Shown here in pieces: positions 23,801 to 29,646 of a DNA stretch of 64,000 nt. The notes under the pieces are model-generated. The model worked only from the letters and a program-made list of their open reading frames with translations. It was not told the DNA's origin and searched no databases. Position 1 is the first letter of the stretch, and each line of letters begins with the position of its first letter. The translations under genes and the position numbers were made by a program. This DNA is from Fereydounia khargensis (Eukaryota; Basidiomycota; Ustilaginomycetes; Urocystidales; Fereydouniaceae), in the NCBI GenBank assembly GCA_026413255.1, contig JAOCZO010000010.1, forward strand, positions 1-64,000. Reading direction: 5' to 3'.

Positions 23801-24175
23801 ATATGGAATCCCGGTCACCGGAGCGACAAAGAGAACAAGGCACTCGCGGCCGCTCACAGTAGTTTTGAGGACTGCTGAGCCGCTTAGCTCTGGGCATATT
23901 TGCGTGACAGTTTGAGTAATTTCAGCAGGCTCAACACGATGGCCACGGATCTTGATTTGATGATCTGCACGTCCAAGAAGCATAAGCTCGCCTGCTGAGG
24001 ACCAGCAACCCAAATCGCCTGTGAGAAACATGCGCCTATGTCCGTCCTTGTTATCGAATGGTTGCCGAACAAACTTTGAGGTAGTGAGCTCTGCGAGATT
24101 CAGATATCCCCGAGAGACTTGTGGTCCGCTGATGGCAATCTCGCCCGCTTCTCCGACCGACAAAGGCGCAAACAA
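5849..24175 (-). CDS. NRPS1, main part: rest of A2 through terminal thioesterase
   Basis: An open frame of about 6108 codons continuing the synthetase that begins at 28,566. It starts inside adenylation domain A2 (GEAGEIAISGPQV, then a GDL and KIRGHRVEPAE core) and has no ATG where a new gene would need one. Order: end of A2, T2 (carrier Ser near 23,415), C2, A3, T3, C3, A4, T4, C4, A5, T5, C5, A6, T6, C6, A7, T7, TE. A-domain P-loops lie near 21,312 (A3), 17,942 (A4), 14,600 (A5), 11,328 (A6) and 7,980 (A7). The five C domains keep HHxxxDG, e.g. HHSIYDG near 22,795 and HHALYDG near 9,450. T7 reads LGGSS, not LGGDS, but keeps the acceptor Ser. The thioesterase has GWSLGG near 6,310, LLDTH and RGHFD near 5,930. 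No epimerase, methyltransferase or reductase domain is present. Pocket residues by GrsA numbering: A3 DLWELGTVSK, A4 DMWELGTVSK, A5 DMYQFTAVYK, A6 DPWAVGAVAK, A7 DVGDCSTVQK. Substrates are not assigned. Confidence 0.93.
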   Translation of the reverse strand: MFAPLSVGEAGEIAISGPQVSRGYLNLAELTTSKFVRQPFDNKDGHRRMFLTGDLGCWSSAGELMLLGRADHQIKIRGHRVEPAEITQTVTQICPELSGSAVLKTTVSGRECLVLFVAPVTGIPYDPDGAPRAGDSNDGDYGQFAKVSRRIFHRIKEMLPSYMVPSYIYPLFELPSTFNHKVDLVTLRNIHSKMESLERHNHFGRPQQAQLLSDATETERKLVQLWAATLARPTSTCATISPFALDDHFYSAGGDSLLAIRLSVQAAKQGLSLSVPDIFSAPTIRAQALLLDQKRHESHSSRVFEQQPFELISPDDQISDVLQQAEIDPAEVQDMYPATPMQESLISVNLQSEEQKFFYMAHMQVLLPPTITLNGLGQGWKALVSQTPILRTGFVMGSKGILQVVYSPSSQEATRISTLRHSQGPIQQVEFRLGTCPVTAFTANRKDGSGLTLMLSIHHSIYDGEMLHLLSDHLRILCQDPRSQLDAQPFSRFVSWLKHFDCESSAVFWKEYLAGCKQLDWPSAPLSSRQTAQAYRFSRTSRETNYSWKGNLKQSASTHAVSSVTLFQLALALALRASLSDDQDILFHLVSSGRSALTQVTGMEQVVGPCVTTVPVRIKLEDSHSVVDSLKSIETMHRTCLPHEHFGLSNIRKAAGFESDRPLSTILLTFQGRQEAIGQNNIDFFSSNTDMEMEARVNLLVDPVEEGLRLTTFTRDSEADPQDVLRLLERIGAALNLLVDFDSGSLLLSSLRIIGDEERRLQLEDWCHTQLGPDRAAEYENLSRFNTIHQAFTAQSKQTPRKVAVQSLDGNIITYEQLEHESNLLASRLVNFGVHGSSVPFLLRKDIDLYVGILGILKSNAAYVALDSEHPLQRKARILSQVDTTVILTSRACLQDCEELIQHYGKDIEIVCIDDGFADNHNDDDNDPNSRRLGLQVLSNASKYSAAYMVFTSGTTGEPKGIIVEHGNLLESIAASRQVIPVGRTLAFSSPSFDLSVWDWAATLTQGGTICVASKTDLLLDLTNVTDKFVATTIETTSTVLAMLDPAQVPFLQTILPGGEPMSLAVQDMFSSEFQLLNTYGPSEISVSAISARIRRDSPCNLIGRPLGKNRVYIVRRATNCQAELCSIGQAGELAIAGPQVARGYLKLPQATASSFIINPFNPGQDDERMFLTGDLAKWTTDGHLLLLGRLDSQIKIRGFRVEPAEIENAISCSSEGRVRSVICLKMRDVNNHERLVAFLFMPELHGNPLIVPKIGQIPDFAAFSRSVTETLHGMLPAYMVPWLLLPISRVPYTINNKIDRPLLLSIYADLESERGDSRIQEYIADLSADSGPPLMTAAQQVVAEAWQQVLGRPALSFKPSDHFIASGGDSLLAIRLTALLRGNGADVTIRSIFDNPTLAAQAMFVSGINGDDKPIKNIHEMVEYQTFSLLPPEVAVDLHINFAKQLGVAQSDVEDILPAAVLQEALVSLALQSEESRGMYMATIKTPIPDKVDLVSLAQAWNLLVNKHAILRTAFMSSNHGLMQVVYQPEAKQAKAAKIDLAEQDSAMTVDFELGQCPIAADIVKDGRTSLFILTIHHALYDGGMITILSQHMNQLIQGARTSDLISIPYNHFVKWQRNKDQEEFKSFWARYLEGGKALMWPDLSSSATSYASSTASRTNERTATFAGDLHTVACTFSVSPVTIFQLALSLVLSRYVGEADVILQIVSSGRSELASIGLESVVGPCVSTFPLRTKVSPSVTLRQALHELHSNSQQCIANEHYGLANIRKASGLAGSGPLSTVMLTYQGLIDTSMSETDLNAEVDFFAGKVDMSMEAGINLIVDPKRDSLELTCRFREPLVDRHQVDHLLEHLCNTLSHILELSKSLEDAQLGSISMSSEHERKLVQQWGTSRSTSKAAQEVAFLRHCSVNTAFQAQVQATPLKIAVQYKLNEFITYQSLDHISSQMAHAILATEIGKPLGERTGDFVERPYALFLEKGIEQIATVLAVLKAGKSYVAIDLEHPATRTAVILQISRPLGIITSKLMLDKAQDLLSGADGSAVPIHAVEDLSQYQSASLEPLPVPSRILPAYYVFTSGTSGRPKGICVTNQQLVHSISASRDVFPAGSYLRTLGFSGLGFDMSVWDMFSTLTSGGTLCLAPKYHYLSDMGGMIASQAATFLETTSTVLSLIRTDRVPFLQTILPGGEPLRLSIRDSFASDFQLLNTYGPSEITVSATSGQVHADEVTCLIGKPLGGNLVYVVHADRKELSLCAVAEPGEIVIGGKQVSKGYVGLPELTRSKYVKNTIISEEEEDAEGARVFRTGDRGYWRWDGQLVLLGRIDAQVKIRGFRVELAEISRTIFSQFSHLVADVSCLKVEQRNGSDGVVAFLIPRDSSVCIDLDSYLRADLNVETLRRFAPIAIELSRTLVSLLPAYMVPFLFIPIAALPLTVNNKVDESKLRAWIQLIQDRNYDHVLLDSGTGHSIAVTPSEMMIAKTWGELLSVAPGEMDVDRHFVAMGGDSLLAIKLSARLMQGGKKVSLEHIFKYPTVRSLAAYVDQAASHCSVARDYHRFSLVDPSFRSENEFQAPWKYDVEDILPCTPLQEAVLAATIAFEDTSAYLGRLNISLPSDATYEKLAKCWDVLLSRHQILRTVFSISSDSIVQVVLAASSRFLNRLERWDDAPAWSSTETGQHWVRAMLRGNGDVKHLELHLHHALYDGTMLRLLLQDLSDIYHSYTTEPTLIPFSHFMASLGTQSQTERINFWQQNLTGAQKLCWPPSASAASTTRTSCPARRAFKQLHFDRDLVALCQSWLVTPSAIVQALLAILLSRQSGQRDVLFGVISSGRTGLTLAGSASGVVGPCVANVPLRVKLCEDETLETLVRRVQADHHESLAYAHVSLRDIKCILGIPPFVSVYEVLLVFQDFEQSSREMCRDSFNLCQDDAHLPMQMENRVTLEVTPSKGGLLLECSYLDSQDNSSAELSLLLDRLYAALESLFTLSKQAKTRDLKSLSRQEERQVDRWSKADRLNKGRQGQTAQGTAFNLKDCSSLAQALLVQATLTPKKVALQLKDDDFVTYEELVKKALRLSKQIDSHPTQMVGVLMSKTPSMVTVVVAILLSGKAYVPLDPSHPIKRTSMILQDAQITLLFIDDQLGREARHALSEAENLRVMEVSSNDDNGPTYAPESMADALETAMNSNSRREKMAYLIFTTGTTGRPKGICVEHGMALHAIEGSREANPLHGKALRTAVFASPQFDMIVYDIWMPLLSGGTVCLISREELLDDLVGHLNRMSATLFQATPAVLEFIDAHQVPSLRVAFSTGDLLTAAVRDSLASQLILINAYGPSEVTVYATFSRVEPTSDVRVIGRPFGTQQAYIYSGNRQCGLGEPGELIISGPQISRGYWASPDLTAQSYMTNFTNSSSHPAFRTGDIASWLADGSILFHGRRDSQTKLRGYRIEMQDVEHNIMRALPPSIDAAVCIKSVNRQAQDCLVCFLACRKEATNMDPNKLIPIVVSIKAQLGRSLPNYMIPSLFLPISDIPLNANGKVDRRKLVSLHRLHQENGDERLFNPPPSPTPLTRDKSRRGHGGSEYDDSIHRQLATHWMSVLRLQQRPGVDDDFYSLGGDSILALKLSAALRAQGLLVPASVILGRSSLRGVSDYLRESATVDDRDADSDILPFSLVSMSKAEAQRYCAEQISDTLPDYIQDVLPCSPMQEGLVSIGLSDRDSMYVTSMVGELPSFVVLSQLQKAWACLVAFHPILRTVFLSTSHGIWQVVLEPNAPLVRAASEMRQTPCLGQIEPLRFETGKTLVRAYVESSSVTRVLIQMHHAIFDGYTLNLLSSHLAQLYYDIRRPFKVAPYSLYLKAVTGDQSIRDAAHFWKKKLEAFSPLRWPPSELRRVVQADFSAGDRDTKVHESVWRGDLSSFCKDTQITASTALQASVALVLRAYQANDDILFGSISSGRLRHDALDLSRIAGPCTAIVPLRVIFQPGETVSSFVRRLGAETTQAAVHEQIGLSAIQRLLGMGRTRLFDMTLTYQGLASATEPEVQGNLPIDMMELATSMDFEMLLSLVVTPSSDGLLLKATCSGHRLGSTVRMFLDHVCDMLDQLTSLTNRETICTELVVRDPVRKSIQASASPQSSRSESSGSVMDRFKRTAARFSKKVALQMLPDRFVTFAQLDHQSDVVAAAIKRQMPPKSSVVTVFMEKSVEYVVSIFGVLKAGYAFCPLDVSHPPARTQQMLEDAASVVMLTSTRYRQQAKERATQADVSLICVSDLSDSGTGFTPSILEPDTLVAVIFTSGTTGRPKGVKIHNSMLVSSLEGALRHFELPRTSLRTIAAVSICFDPSLWDIFLPLINGGTACLISKDAWLSDATRAVEHSMGHFIAAPSSMLSMLRPSKLVWMHSIVAGGEPLSVNVHDDFAKTGTCALFNAYGPTEAGVAICARRIKSIDRRDVIGKPYGGNAAYVLDEMLRPCAIGVPGQLYIAGSQLSHGYFGQEERTRERFITNPFCGKQKMYATGDFASWTPEQELVFLGRRDNQVKLRGYRIELGEVERTALECHGCCKASCLLVRSTVRQQDLLVAFVVPRTSNASLEGEHNMVLSDQEEFLSHIRSYLSAHLPEYMQPAVILALRGVPLTSNGKTDHQELTDLFYRLEPSLRAGSAIGCKDQSPPKSGIEHRLASAWETVLGLDAQSVRIDQNFAALGGDSLLSARLSAVLREEGSIALTAVEIMSNPTIRQQASLIADRAHSEGFQDSYKPFSLINGKERIPSLLLSEPDIANPVHLEDVQDCLPCTPMQESLIAHSVSSEGRLYMSNFAFRLSSRSPNSLERLEAAWTSLCSRQSILRTVFVSSPARMLQLVMHPSSAILNRISRQKSQLSLDEWLRQQTTSKETRFHVDQHALYPFIFTDTASGSEYFVLILHHALYDGHSMHLLQAQLEALYEDDETASAINSNLSYAAAVAQILRLATDDSSSSYWEKLLKDRTPTRWPPQLNEARPTPAFPATAEVRQWNGPILEWCRQIQVTPASVVHFVVGWILSLYTGSTEVMFGSISSGREAIINADQAMGPLITHIPFACSIEAQSSLSEAVRTVHDQLRSAIQHQHVGLSTILSHMKHGRSNLALPYDVVLTFQNVGRPVGPTHASRNGNLSLEPYVSEMEMELPLHLDVTPNGQGLELRVQCSANGRIDPNIVSFFLDHVGSALDSICRLDAHASDRTPVDHLNFFSASDRSAQLETYSCMQKELSNGDETVLNLFDRMAERMPRKIAVDGGFDGKTQTYQQLHDISLVIADQLRHVHHVSQGQLVPMLFSKSTEAIAVILGVLRAGCAYVPLDPKHPSERLSYIVQQCSSNICLVQDGLEQNETILAICSSSPSYRRVPFASLTGCNQVAKGMKTAPSLSKPVLSDAAYCLFTSGTSGKPKGVLAEHGNLMAYLRSAQGSAVMAPNARRYCFAALTFDVSVGDIFSTLCSGACLCLDTEDRMLGDLAGSMNMAAATTTDLTPTVARLIQGSCLPFLDRLCLSGEPLPRNLAIDLGRTYRISNTCGPTETVVQAMAHDFSQHQAERLPYVPLGRPTGELRIYVVKPGTLELVPVGCPGEMLISGDQVTRGYLNEPELSRDKFIVDPFHESPTRSRRMFRSGDVGRLHADGCIEHLGRIDSQLKLNGLRIESREIEAVLESVAFIEHCSVDKIDLGGENQLIAYVSLGKLALSKARGDEIWKTLEAVLPRYMVPPLVFVSDRGALIPTTASGKIDKRALAKRIEAGSVGDATLLRYNPARQDKPVEAISETVRTTRDILKPISTTEQVLREAWSLVLNLDEGEIPLETPFSQLGGSSIRSMRLLSSVRRLGLRGLLISDVDSGSTIISQAQAIERHKRRKEEKSQETEIVVTLRQEATNEIALVLVHDYTGSIFAYRDMTKWINGRINVYAIVDPSLEAADQFGTIEEIGELYGHAIRASGVLGRHEKTMVGGWSLGGAISLELTRHVRVDGLVLLDTHCPYSSSAGDEDQPSNEQGGEDGEDVESALAAVPTRMEWATRLQAKYGKSSVKRQGPVAVAANALLVSAAMSSANAQDEKELGWSSAMRPGFKLQVRRSNRGHFDLLSTPQDMMLVAHSINEFGLQQLT

Positions 24176-27100
24176 GGGCCGGTCAAAGACGTGTGGGTAC
24201 GCACGACAAATACTCTATTTTGTCCCAACGCTCGCCCGATCAGATTGGTTGGATCTCGTGGCCCTACCTTGCCCGACACTGCGCTCACCGTGATTTCGGA
24301 GGGTCCATACGTGTTGAGCAGGGAAAAGTCTATGGACAGTTGTTCTTGGACTGCTGGGCTCAGAGGCTCTCCACCAGGAAGGATAGTTTGCAGGAATGGG
24401 ACATCACCGGCGCGGTAGAGCGAGAGAACGGTCGATGTCGTCTCGATAAAGGTGGCGGCCATACTATCTGTGACTGAAGTTAGGTCACCTAGTAGGGTAT
24501 GCTTGGGAGCAGCGCACAGCGTCCCACCTCTACTCAGCGTTCCAGCCCAGTCCCATATGGACATGTCGAAAGCTGGACTGGAGAAAGCCAGAGTGCGAAG
24601 TGCATAGGACGCAGGCATGAGCTCATGACAGGCGCCCAGGACCGAAGCCACGAGGTTTGAATGCTCAACACAGATGCCCTTCGCCGTGCCCGTTGTACCA
24701 CTCGTCATCACAACATACGCCAAGTCCGACCCTTTGATGGTGCGTCGTTCGTGTTTCACCGAAGCACTTATATGCGGCATGTACGCCTCCGGGACTGAAA
24801 TTACCCGGACATGGCTATCAGACAGACGATCGGTGACGCTGGGTTGCTCGAGCCGGGTCGTGAGAAGGAATCGAGCTTTGATGTCGTCGATTATGGTTGA
24901 CGTCCGTCGTTTTGGATGCTCTGGATCCAGTGGCACATAAGCGGCACCAGTCTTGAGTACAGCTAATATGGTGACGTAAAGCTCCACGCTTGGATTCATG
25001 AAGATGGGAACAAGCTCTCCTGGTGCTTCACCCATTCCCAGAGACACCAAGTAGGACGCCAAGGCATCTGATTTCCGTCGCAGTGAATCGTACGTGATCG
25101 AAATGTCATCGCAAAACTGAATAGCAATCTTCAAGGGGGTAGAACGAGCCTGTTCGTCGATCAGGTCCTGAATGAGAAACGTCTTGGCTGTACGTCTCGA
25201 TCCAGATGTCGTCTCCTGCCTCGGCCTGGGGAAAGACCAATCCAAAAGCTGTTTTCGCTCTTCTTCATCGACAAGCTCAATCTCATCGATTGATGATTGA
25301 CCATTGCAATTCGACAATGAAGAAAGAGCGGCACAGAGGTGACGCAAAAACCACGATACTGACATGGGATCAATGTCTGCCGGTCGTGAAAGGCACACTA
25401 GCTCGAGTGCGTCGTTTTTCGGCTGCACAATCAGGTTGATCTTTGCCTCCATTTCCATCACTGCTCCTTGCTGATCGAAAATTCCGGTCTCACTCTGGCC
25501 GTTTGTCGCTTTTCTTGGCTGATAGGTGAGCAGCACTCCACTGAATGGCTCTGTAGACCGCGCGTCGACTGCTTTTCGGATTTGTGCAAGACCAACATGG
25601 TCATGTTGAAGAGCCTGGCGCATGTTATCTCGTATCGTCTCAAGCTGTGCACCAACCAAGATACTGTCTTCTGCCTTCTGACTTGAATTTAGGGTGATCC
25701 GGACGGGAAGTGTTACCGCACAAGGACCCGCGACATTGTCGATACCCACCTTGGCAAGCGTGGATCGACCCGAAGAGACCATGTGGAAGAGCACGTCTTG
25801 TTGTTGCGACATCTTGCTCAGGACGACTGCCAAGGCTAGCTGGAAGATGGTGACTTGAGTCACCTGACATTCGGACGCCAGAGGACCTAGATTGCCATGC
25901 CACTTTGCCGATTGCATCTGGCTCAAATACTCATTGTTTCCTCGCTGAAAACTCAGGTCGCCATGTCTCTTTGGAAGAGAAGCTGGCGGCCAACGCAAGC
26001 TCTCTGCGTCCTTTAGCTTTTCCTTCCAAAACTCAAGCGAATCATCAACATTGAGATGGGTTAAGTATGAGACGGCGGTTGCGAATGGAGTATGCCTTGG
26101 TGTTGAGCCATCATTCCGAAGGATGGCAGATAGCTGATCCGATAGCAATTCCAGGCTCTCGCCATCGAAAAGCGCATGGTGTGCAAGAAGTTGCACCTTG
26201 ATGCTCTCATCGGGGTGCCTGTTACCCTTGTCAAGCACAGCGGCAGTGAACATGACAGAGCCAAAGCTGAATCTTGTTGTCAGCGCTTGTGGTCCATCTG
26301 CAATGGCGAGTCTCAGCTCTGCTCCTTTGCCCAGGTCACTTTCGGGGCTGTACACGACCTGCAGTATACCACTCTCAGAGGAATGAAAGCCGGTACGCAG
26401 GATAGGGTGGAGCTTGATCAGCTGCTTCCATGCACTCGCAAAGCGACTCAACGGAATACCGGAAGGCACCGTTAGGTGGAATTCCGTCATGTAGAACTGG
26501 TCGTATGCGTCGCCTTGCAGGTTGAGGCTGATCAAGGATCCTTGTAGAGGAGTCACAGGTAGTATGTCATCTACCTCGACTTCTTTGATACCGTAGGAGA
26601 CCAGGAGTTCGTGAAGAATGGTCTCGCGTACGATGGGGGAGCTAAGGAGAGAGAATGGTTGGTAGGAAGTTTCTGAGTGGGATTCCACTTCTTTCACGTC
26701 GACATCGGCATGTTCGGCCACATGGCGTGCTTGAGTTTGGATGGTCGTGAAAAGAAAGACAGCATCGATCTCAAGGGCAATGTTGGAAAACTTCAACATT
26801 TGGCAAAGACGGATAGCAAGCAGAGAGTCGCCTCCAACAGAGAAAAAGTGGTCGTCCGTCGATAAGCTGGAGGGAGACAAGTTGAGCAGTTGACACCAAG
26901 CATTGCGTATTGTCGTTTCAAGTATATTCTGAGGAGAGACGATGGATCGGGAACGCGCAGCCTGGGTGAAAGCACGATCGTGACCATTGGCAGCAAGGAC
27001 GTTGTAGATGTGGCGCAACAACCTGCGATCAATCTTGTTGTTGGCGGTCATAGGAAGGCTGTCAACTGGGATGTAGATCGTTGGACGCATGTGGCTGGGC

Positions 27101-28566
27101 AGCATTGAGGAGACGAGTGATCCAAGCGCTTCTGATATGGGTAGGAATTGTGCAGCGAGCGCCGGATCCGGCACACCATCTTCCCTGGCAGACCAAGTGA
27201 CGCCATTCGCCGTGGCAACTACAAAGGCGGCCAAGAGATCTTGGTGATTTATGGTGACAACCTTGATGCAACAGACCTGTTTGATTTCTTTCTGTCTGCA
27301 CAGTACGGCTTCAACCTCGGCAGGTTCAATGCGGAAACCGCGGATCTTGAATTGGTCATCAGCGCGACCTATAAAGCTGATCGTGCCGTCTTGATTACGA
27401 CGAGCAATGTCTCCAGTGCGATAACGACTCGGCTTACCATTCGTGTGATAGAACTTGGTCATGGAAGACTCTATGTCGCCATGATAACCGCGACCCACTT
27501 GAGGCCCGAAGATGACCAATTCACCCGGATCGCCGACCAAGGCCACTTTTCCATGTGCATCTTGGATTTGGACAGTGTTGAGACCAAACGGTGTGCCGAT
27601 CACGCTAACATCTGAGTCCGGGAGCACGCGATGAGCAAGGGCGTAAACAGTGATCTCTGAGGGGCCATATCCGTTCACCAAAGTAAAGTGATGATCAGTG
27701 GCGAAACGATCACGCAGAGTGACGGTCATCGGTTCTCCACCACTGAGAAGGAGACGAAGGAACGGGACCTGATTTTTGTCTTGAATGAGTGCGAAGATCG
27801 CCGGTGTCGTTTCAAGAAAGGTGATACAGTGCGTGTCAAGCATTCCGGGGAGATCGCGGAGGAAATCTTGCTTTTGTGCTAGGAAAAGTGTTCCGCCGCG
27901 CTCCCAAGTTGCATAGAGATCCCATGTGATCATGTCAAAGGAAATGGACGAAAACACGGCAGTTCGAAGACCAGGTCCAGGAAGGGTGATCACCTCGCGA
28001 CTGCCCTGAATCGAAGCAACGATATTGGCATGCTCGATACAGACCCCTTTCGGGCGCCCTGTGGTAGTGCCACTAGTGAACAAGACATAGGCAGCGTCCG
28101 AGCCCAAGATGGAGGGGAAGGAAAGCGCAGGGAGAGAATCATTCTCCCCCACTTTGTGTTTCATCAGCTGATCGACCGACAAGCATCGGGAATGGATACC
28201 ATGGCGAGAAAGTCGATGCTCGATTTCGGCGAGAAGAGAAGTGTGGGTGAGAATGAAGGAAGGATTAATGTCTTTGACAAGCTCTGCGGTTCGAAGTTGA
28301 GGATGTTCAGGCTCCAGAGGCACGTAAGCTGCTCCAGCTTTGAGTACAGCCAGGAAGGAGATCACCATCGAAGGGTCCTTTTGCACAAAGCAAGGGACGA
28401 GCGAGCCTTTGCCGATGCCGAGATCAACGAGCGCTGCAGAAATCGCATTGACACTTTCGTCGACTTGGGCGTACGACAAGAAAACGCTGTCGCCATGCTG
28501 TATGGCAATCTTCTTCGGCGTCTTGCATGCTTGTTCCTGAAAGATCGAGTAAGCAGATACAGTCAT
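24100..28566 (-). CDS. NRPS1, N-terminal part: A1-T1-C1 and most of A2
   Basis: An open frame of 1488 codons with an ATG at 28,564-28,566, just before the first A-domain core (TPKKIAIQ). Order: A1 (P-loop near 28,065), T1 (GGDSLLAIRL near 26,830), C1 (HHALFDG near 26,180) and A2 (P-loop SGTTGTAKG near 24,690; NTYGPSE core). The synthetase starts with A-T, so there is no starter C domain. Past NRVFVVR in A2 this frame loses homology, while the overlapping frame ending at 24,175 carries on with the rest of A2. The two are therefore parts of one synthetase, about 7,570 residues in all. There is no room for an intron at the junction, so this is either a sequence error or a real frame interruption. 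The A1 P-loop has one Thr more than the family motif. Pocket residues: A1 DMWELGGVYK, A2 DMWELGTVSK. The 42 residues at the C-terminal end are off-frame. Confidence 0.92.
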   Translation of the reverse strand: MTVSAYSIFQEQACKTPKKIAIQHGDSVFLSYAQVDESVNAISAALVDLGIGKGSLVPCFVQKDPSMVISFLAVLKAGAAYVPLEPEHPQLRTAELVKDINPSFILTHTSLLAEIEHRLSRHGIHSRCLSVDQLMKHKVGENDSLPALSFPSILGSDAAYVLFTSGTTTGRPKGVCIEHANIVASIQGSREVITLPGPGLRTAVFSSISFDMITWDLYATWERGGTLFLAQKQDFLRDLPGMLDTHCITFLETTPAIFALIQDKNQVPFLRLLLSGGEPMTVTLRDRFATDHHFTLVNGYGPSEITVYALAHRVLPDSDVSVIGTPFGLNTVQIQDAHGKVALVGDPGELVIFGPQVGRGYHGDIESSMTKFYHTNGKPSRYRTGDIARRNQDGTISFIGRADDQFKIRGFRIEPAEVEAVLCRQKEIKQVCCIKVVTINHQDLLAAFVVATANGVTWSAREDGVPDPALAAQFLPISEALGSLVSSMLPSHMRPTIYIPVDSLPMTANNKIDRRLLRHIYNVLAANGHDRAFTQAARSRSIVSPQNILETTIRNAWCQLLNLSPSSLSTDDHFFSVGGDSLLAIRLCQMLKFSNIALEIDAVFLFTTIQTQARHVAEHADVDVKEVESHSETSYQPFSLLSSPIVRETILHELLVSYGIKEVEVDDILPVTPLQGSLISLNLQGDAYDQFYMTEFHLTVPSGIPLSRFASAWKQLIKLHPILRTGFHSSESGILQVVYSPESDLGKGAELRLAIADGPQALTTRFSFGSVMFTAAVLDKGNRHPDESIKVQLLAHHALFDGESLELLSDQLSAILRNDGSTPRHTPFATAVSYLTHLNVDDSLEFWKEKLKDAESLRWPPASLPKRHGDLSFQRGNNEYLSQMQSAKWHGNLGPLASECQVTQVTIFQLALAVVLSKMSQQQDVLFHMVSSGRSTLAKVGIDNVAGPCAVTLPVRITLNSSQKAEDSILVGAQLETIRDNMRQALQHDHVGLAQIRKAVDARSTEPFSGVLLTYQPRKATNGQSETGIFDQQGAVMEMEAKINLIVQPKNDALELVCLSRPADIDPMSVSWFLRHLCAALSSLSNCNGQSSIDEIELVDEEERKQLLDWSFPRPRQETTSGSRRTAKTFLIQDLIDEQARSTPLKIAIQFCDDISITYDSLRRKSDALASYLVSLGMGEAPGELVPIFMNPSVELYVTILAVLKTGAAYVPLDPEHPKRRTSTIIDDIKARFLLTTRLEQPSVTDRLSDSHVRVISVPEAYMPHISASVKHERRTIKGSDLAYVVMTSGTTGTAKGICVEHSNLVASVLGACHELMPASYALRTLAFSSPAFDMSIWDWAGTLSRGGTLCAAPKHTLLGDLTSVTDSMAATFIETTSTVLSLYRAGDVPFLQTILPGGEPLSPAVQEQLSIDFSLLNTYGPSEITVSAVSGKVGPRDPTNLIGRALGQNRVFVVRTHTSLTGPCLRLCRSEKRARLPSADHKSLGDI

Positions 28567-29646
28567 GATTGTCTCTACTTGTATCAGTAATAGATGGGAC
28601 TGAGGGCGTATTGCAAGATGGTAGAAGAAAGAAGAGAGAGGAGGCAGTATTCAGCCGCGTTGTCAGTGGTCCGCAACAAAGAGGTGTGACTTGAATTATT
28701 GTCGTTTTGTTTTTGCTATAAACGAGCTTTGTCTTGATTTTGCTGCGTGTTCCTTGGCTTGACTTTGTGAGATGAAAACGAAGAGAGCGACACCCGTACC
28801 GTGGAGCTAGAAGAAAGAGTATCAATCAGGCAAGGACCCAAGGGGAATCGGAAGCTGGCTTGGATCATCCATGCTTTGGGATGCCTTCCCAATCAAGTTA
28901 GCGCCCCCTACATTTGAATTGGCAAAAATACGTGTTTAGTGATTCGGGAACTGACAGGAGGTTGCAAAAATACTAAGAAAACAACTGCCCTGTGGGTGAA
29001 GCGTTAACCAAGACAGAGGACGAGCAGCTCTAGCCAACGTCAGCTTCGGTATTTTCGGCACTAGTCCGACCAAATAGACGGGAAACTCCAAATCTTGCCC
29101 CACTGTGAGAACGGCAGTCACATACTGTTGATAGTGAATTATCTAGGCGCTATGGTCTAAAGTACGGCAGGGTGATGAGCAGGCGCTTACTCGTGTACGG
29201 GGCCCAAGCAGTGTTTTATGCCGCGGCCACTGCACGATCGCACGTGTCATTTAGTGCCCTGGTCTAAAAAGGACACCATCCGGGTCGCTTGTATGCAGCT
29301 CACTGTGGCGTCCCTTCACTAATTCAGATACAGCAACACACCAGTCGCAACGACACACCAAACGAAGTAGCGAGCCTTGGTTTCAAACGTTTGAGTCATT
29401 TTGTGTTTTTCATCGTCTCTGTTGCTCCAGTCTCTACGCTGGGTGATTGGCTGAATTCTCATCTCTTCGAGCAGACAGTGTCAGCCTTGTTTTGCAACGT
29501 TGTTGAAAAGGAAGCCCATGCTTGCAGGCCCCACCGATCTTTTTTTTCGCAATCCTCTCAGGTTGTTTGTGCGTTCCATACATCTATTAACCGACTTCCT
29601 CGATCAGCACCGCTCGGCCCAAAGAAGGAAAGAAAGGCGAAAAAGG
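28567..29646. promoter_or_regulatory. Divergent intergenic region between NRPS1 and the aminomutase gene
   Basis: About 1.1 kb between the NRPS1 start (minus) and the likely aminomutase start (plus), so it should hold both promoters. TTAGTG occurs at about 28,935 and 29,251. GGTCTAAA occurs twice, at about 29,154 and 29,261, and TACTGT once at about 29,123. A plus-strand frame of 162 codons (29,289-29,777) overlaps the aminomutase N-terminus in another frame and has no domain, so I take it as chance. Confidence 0.55.

Noticed and set aside
24150-24230. A programmed -1 frameshift signal or an intron explaining the two NRPS1 frames
   Set aside because: No X XXY YYZ heptamer fits the reading frame, and homology continues without a gap large enough for an intron.
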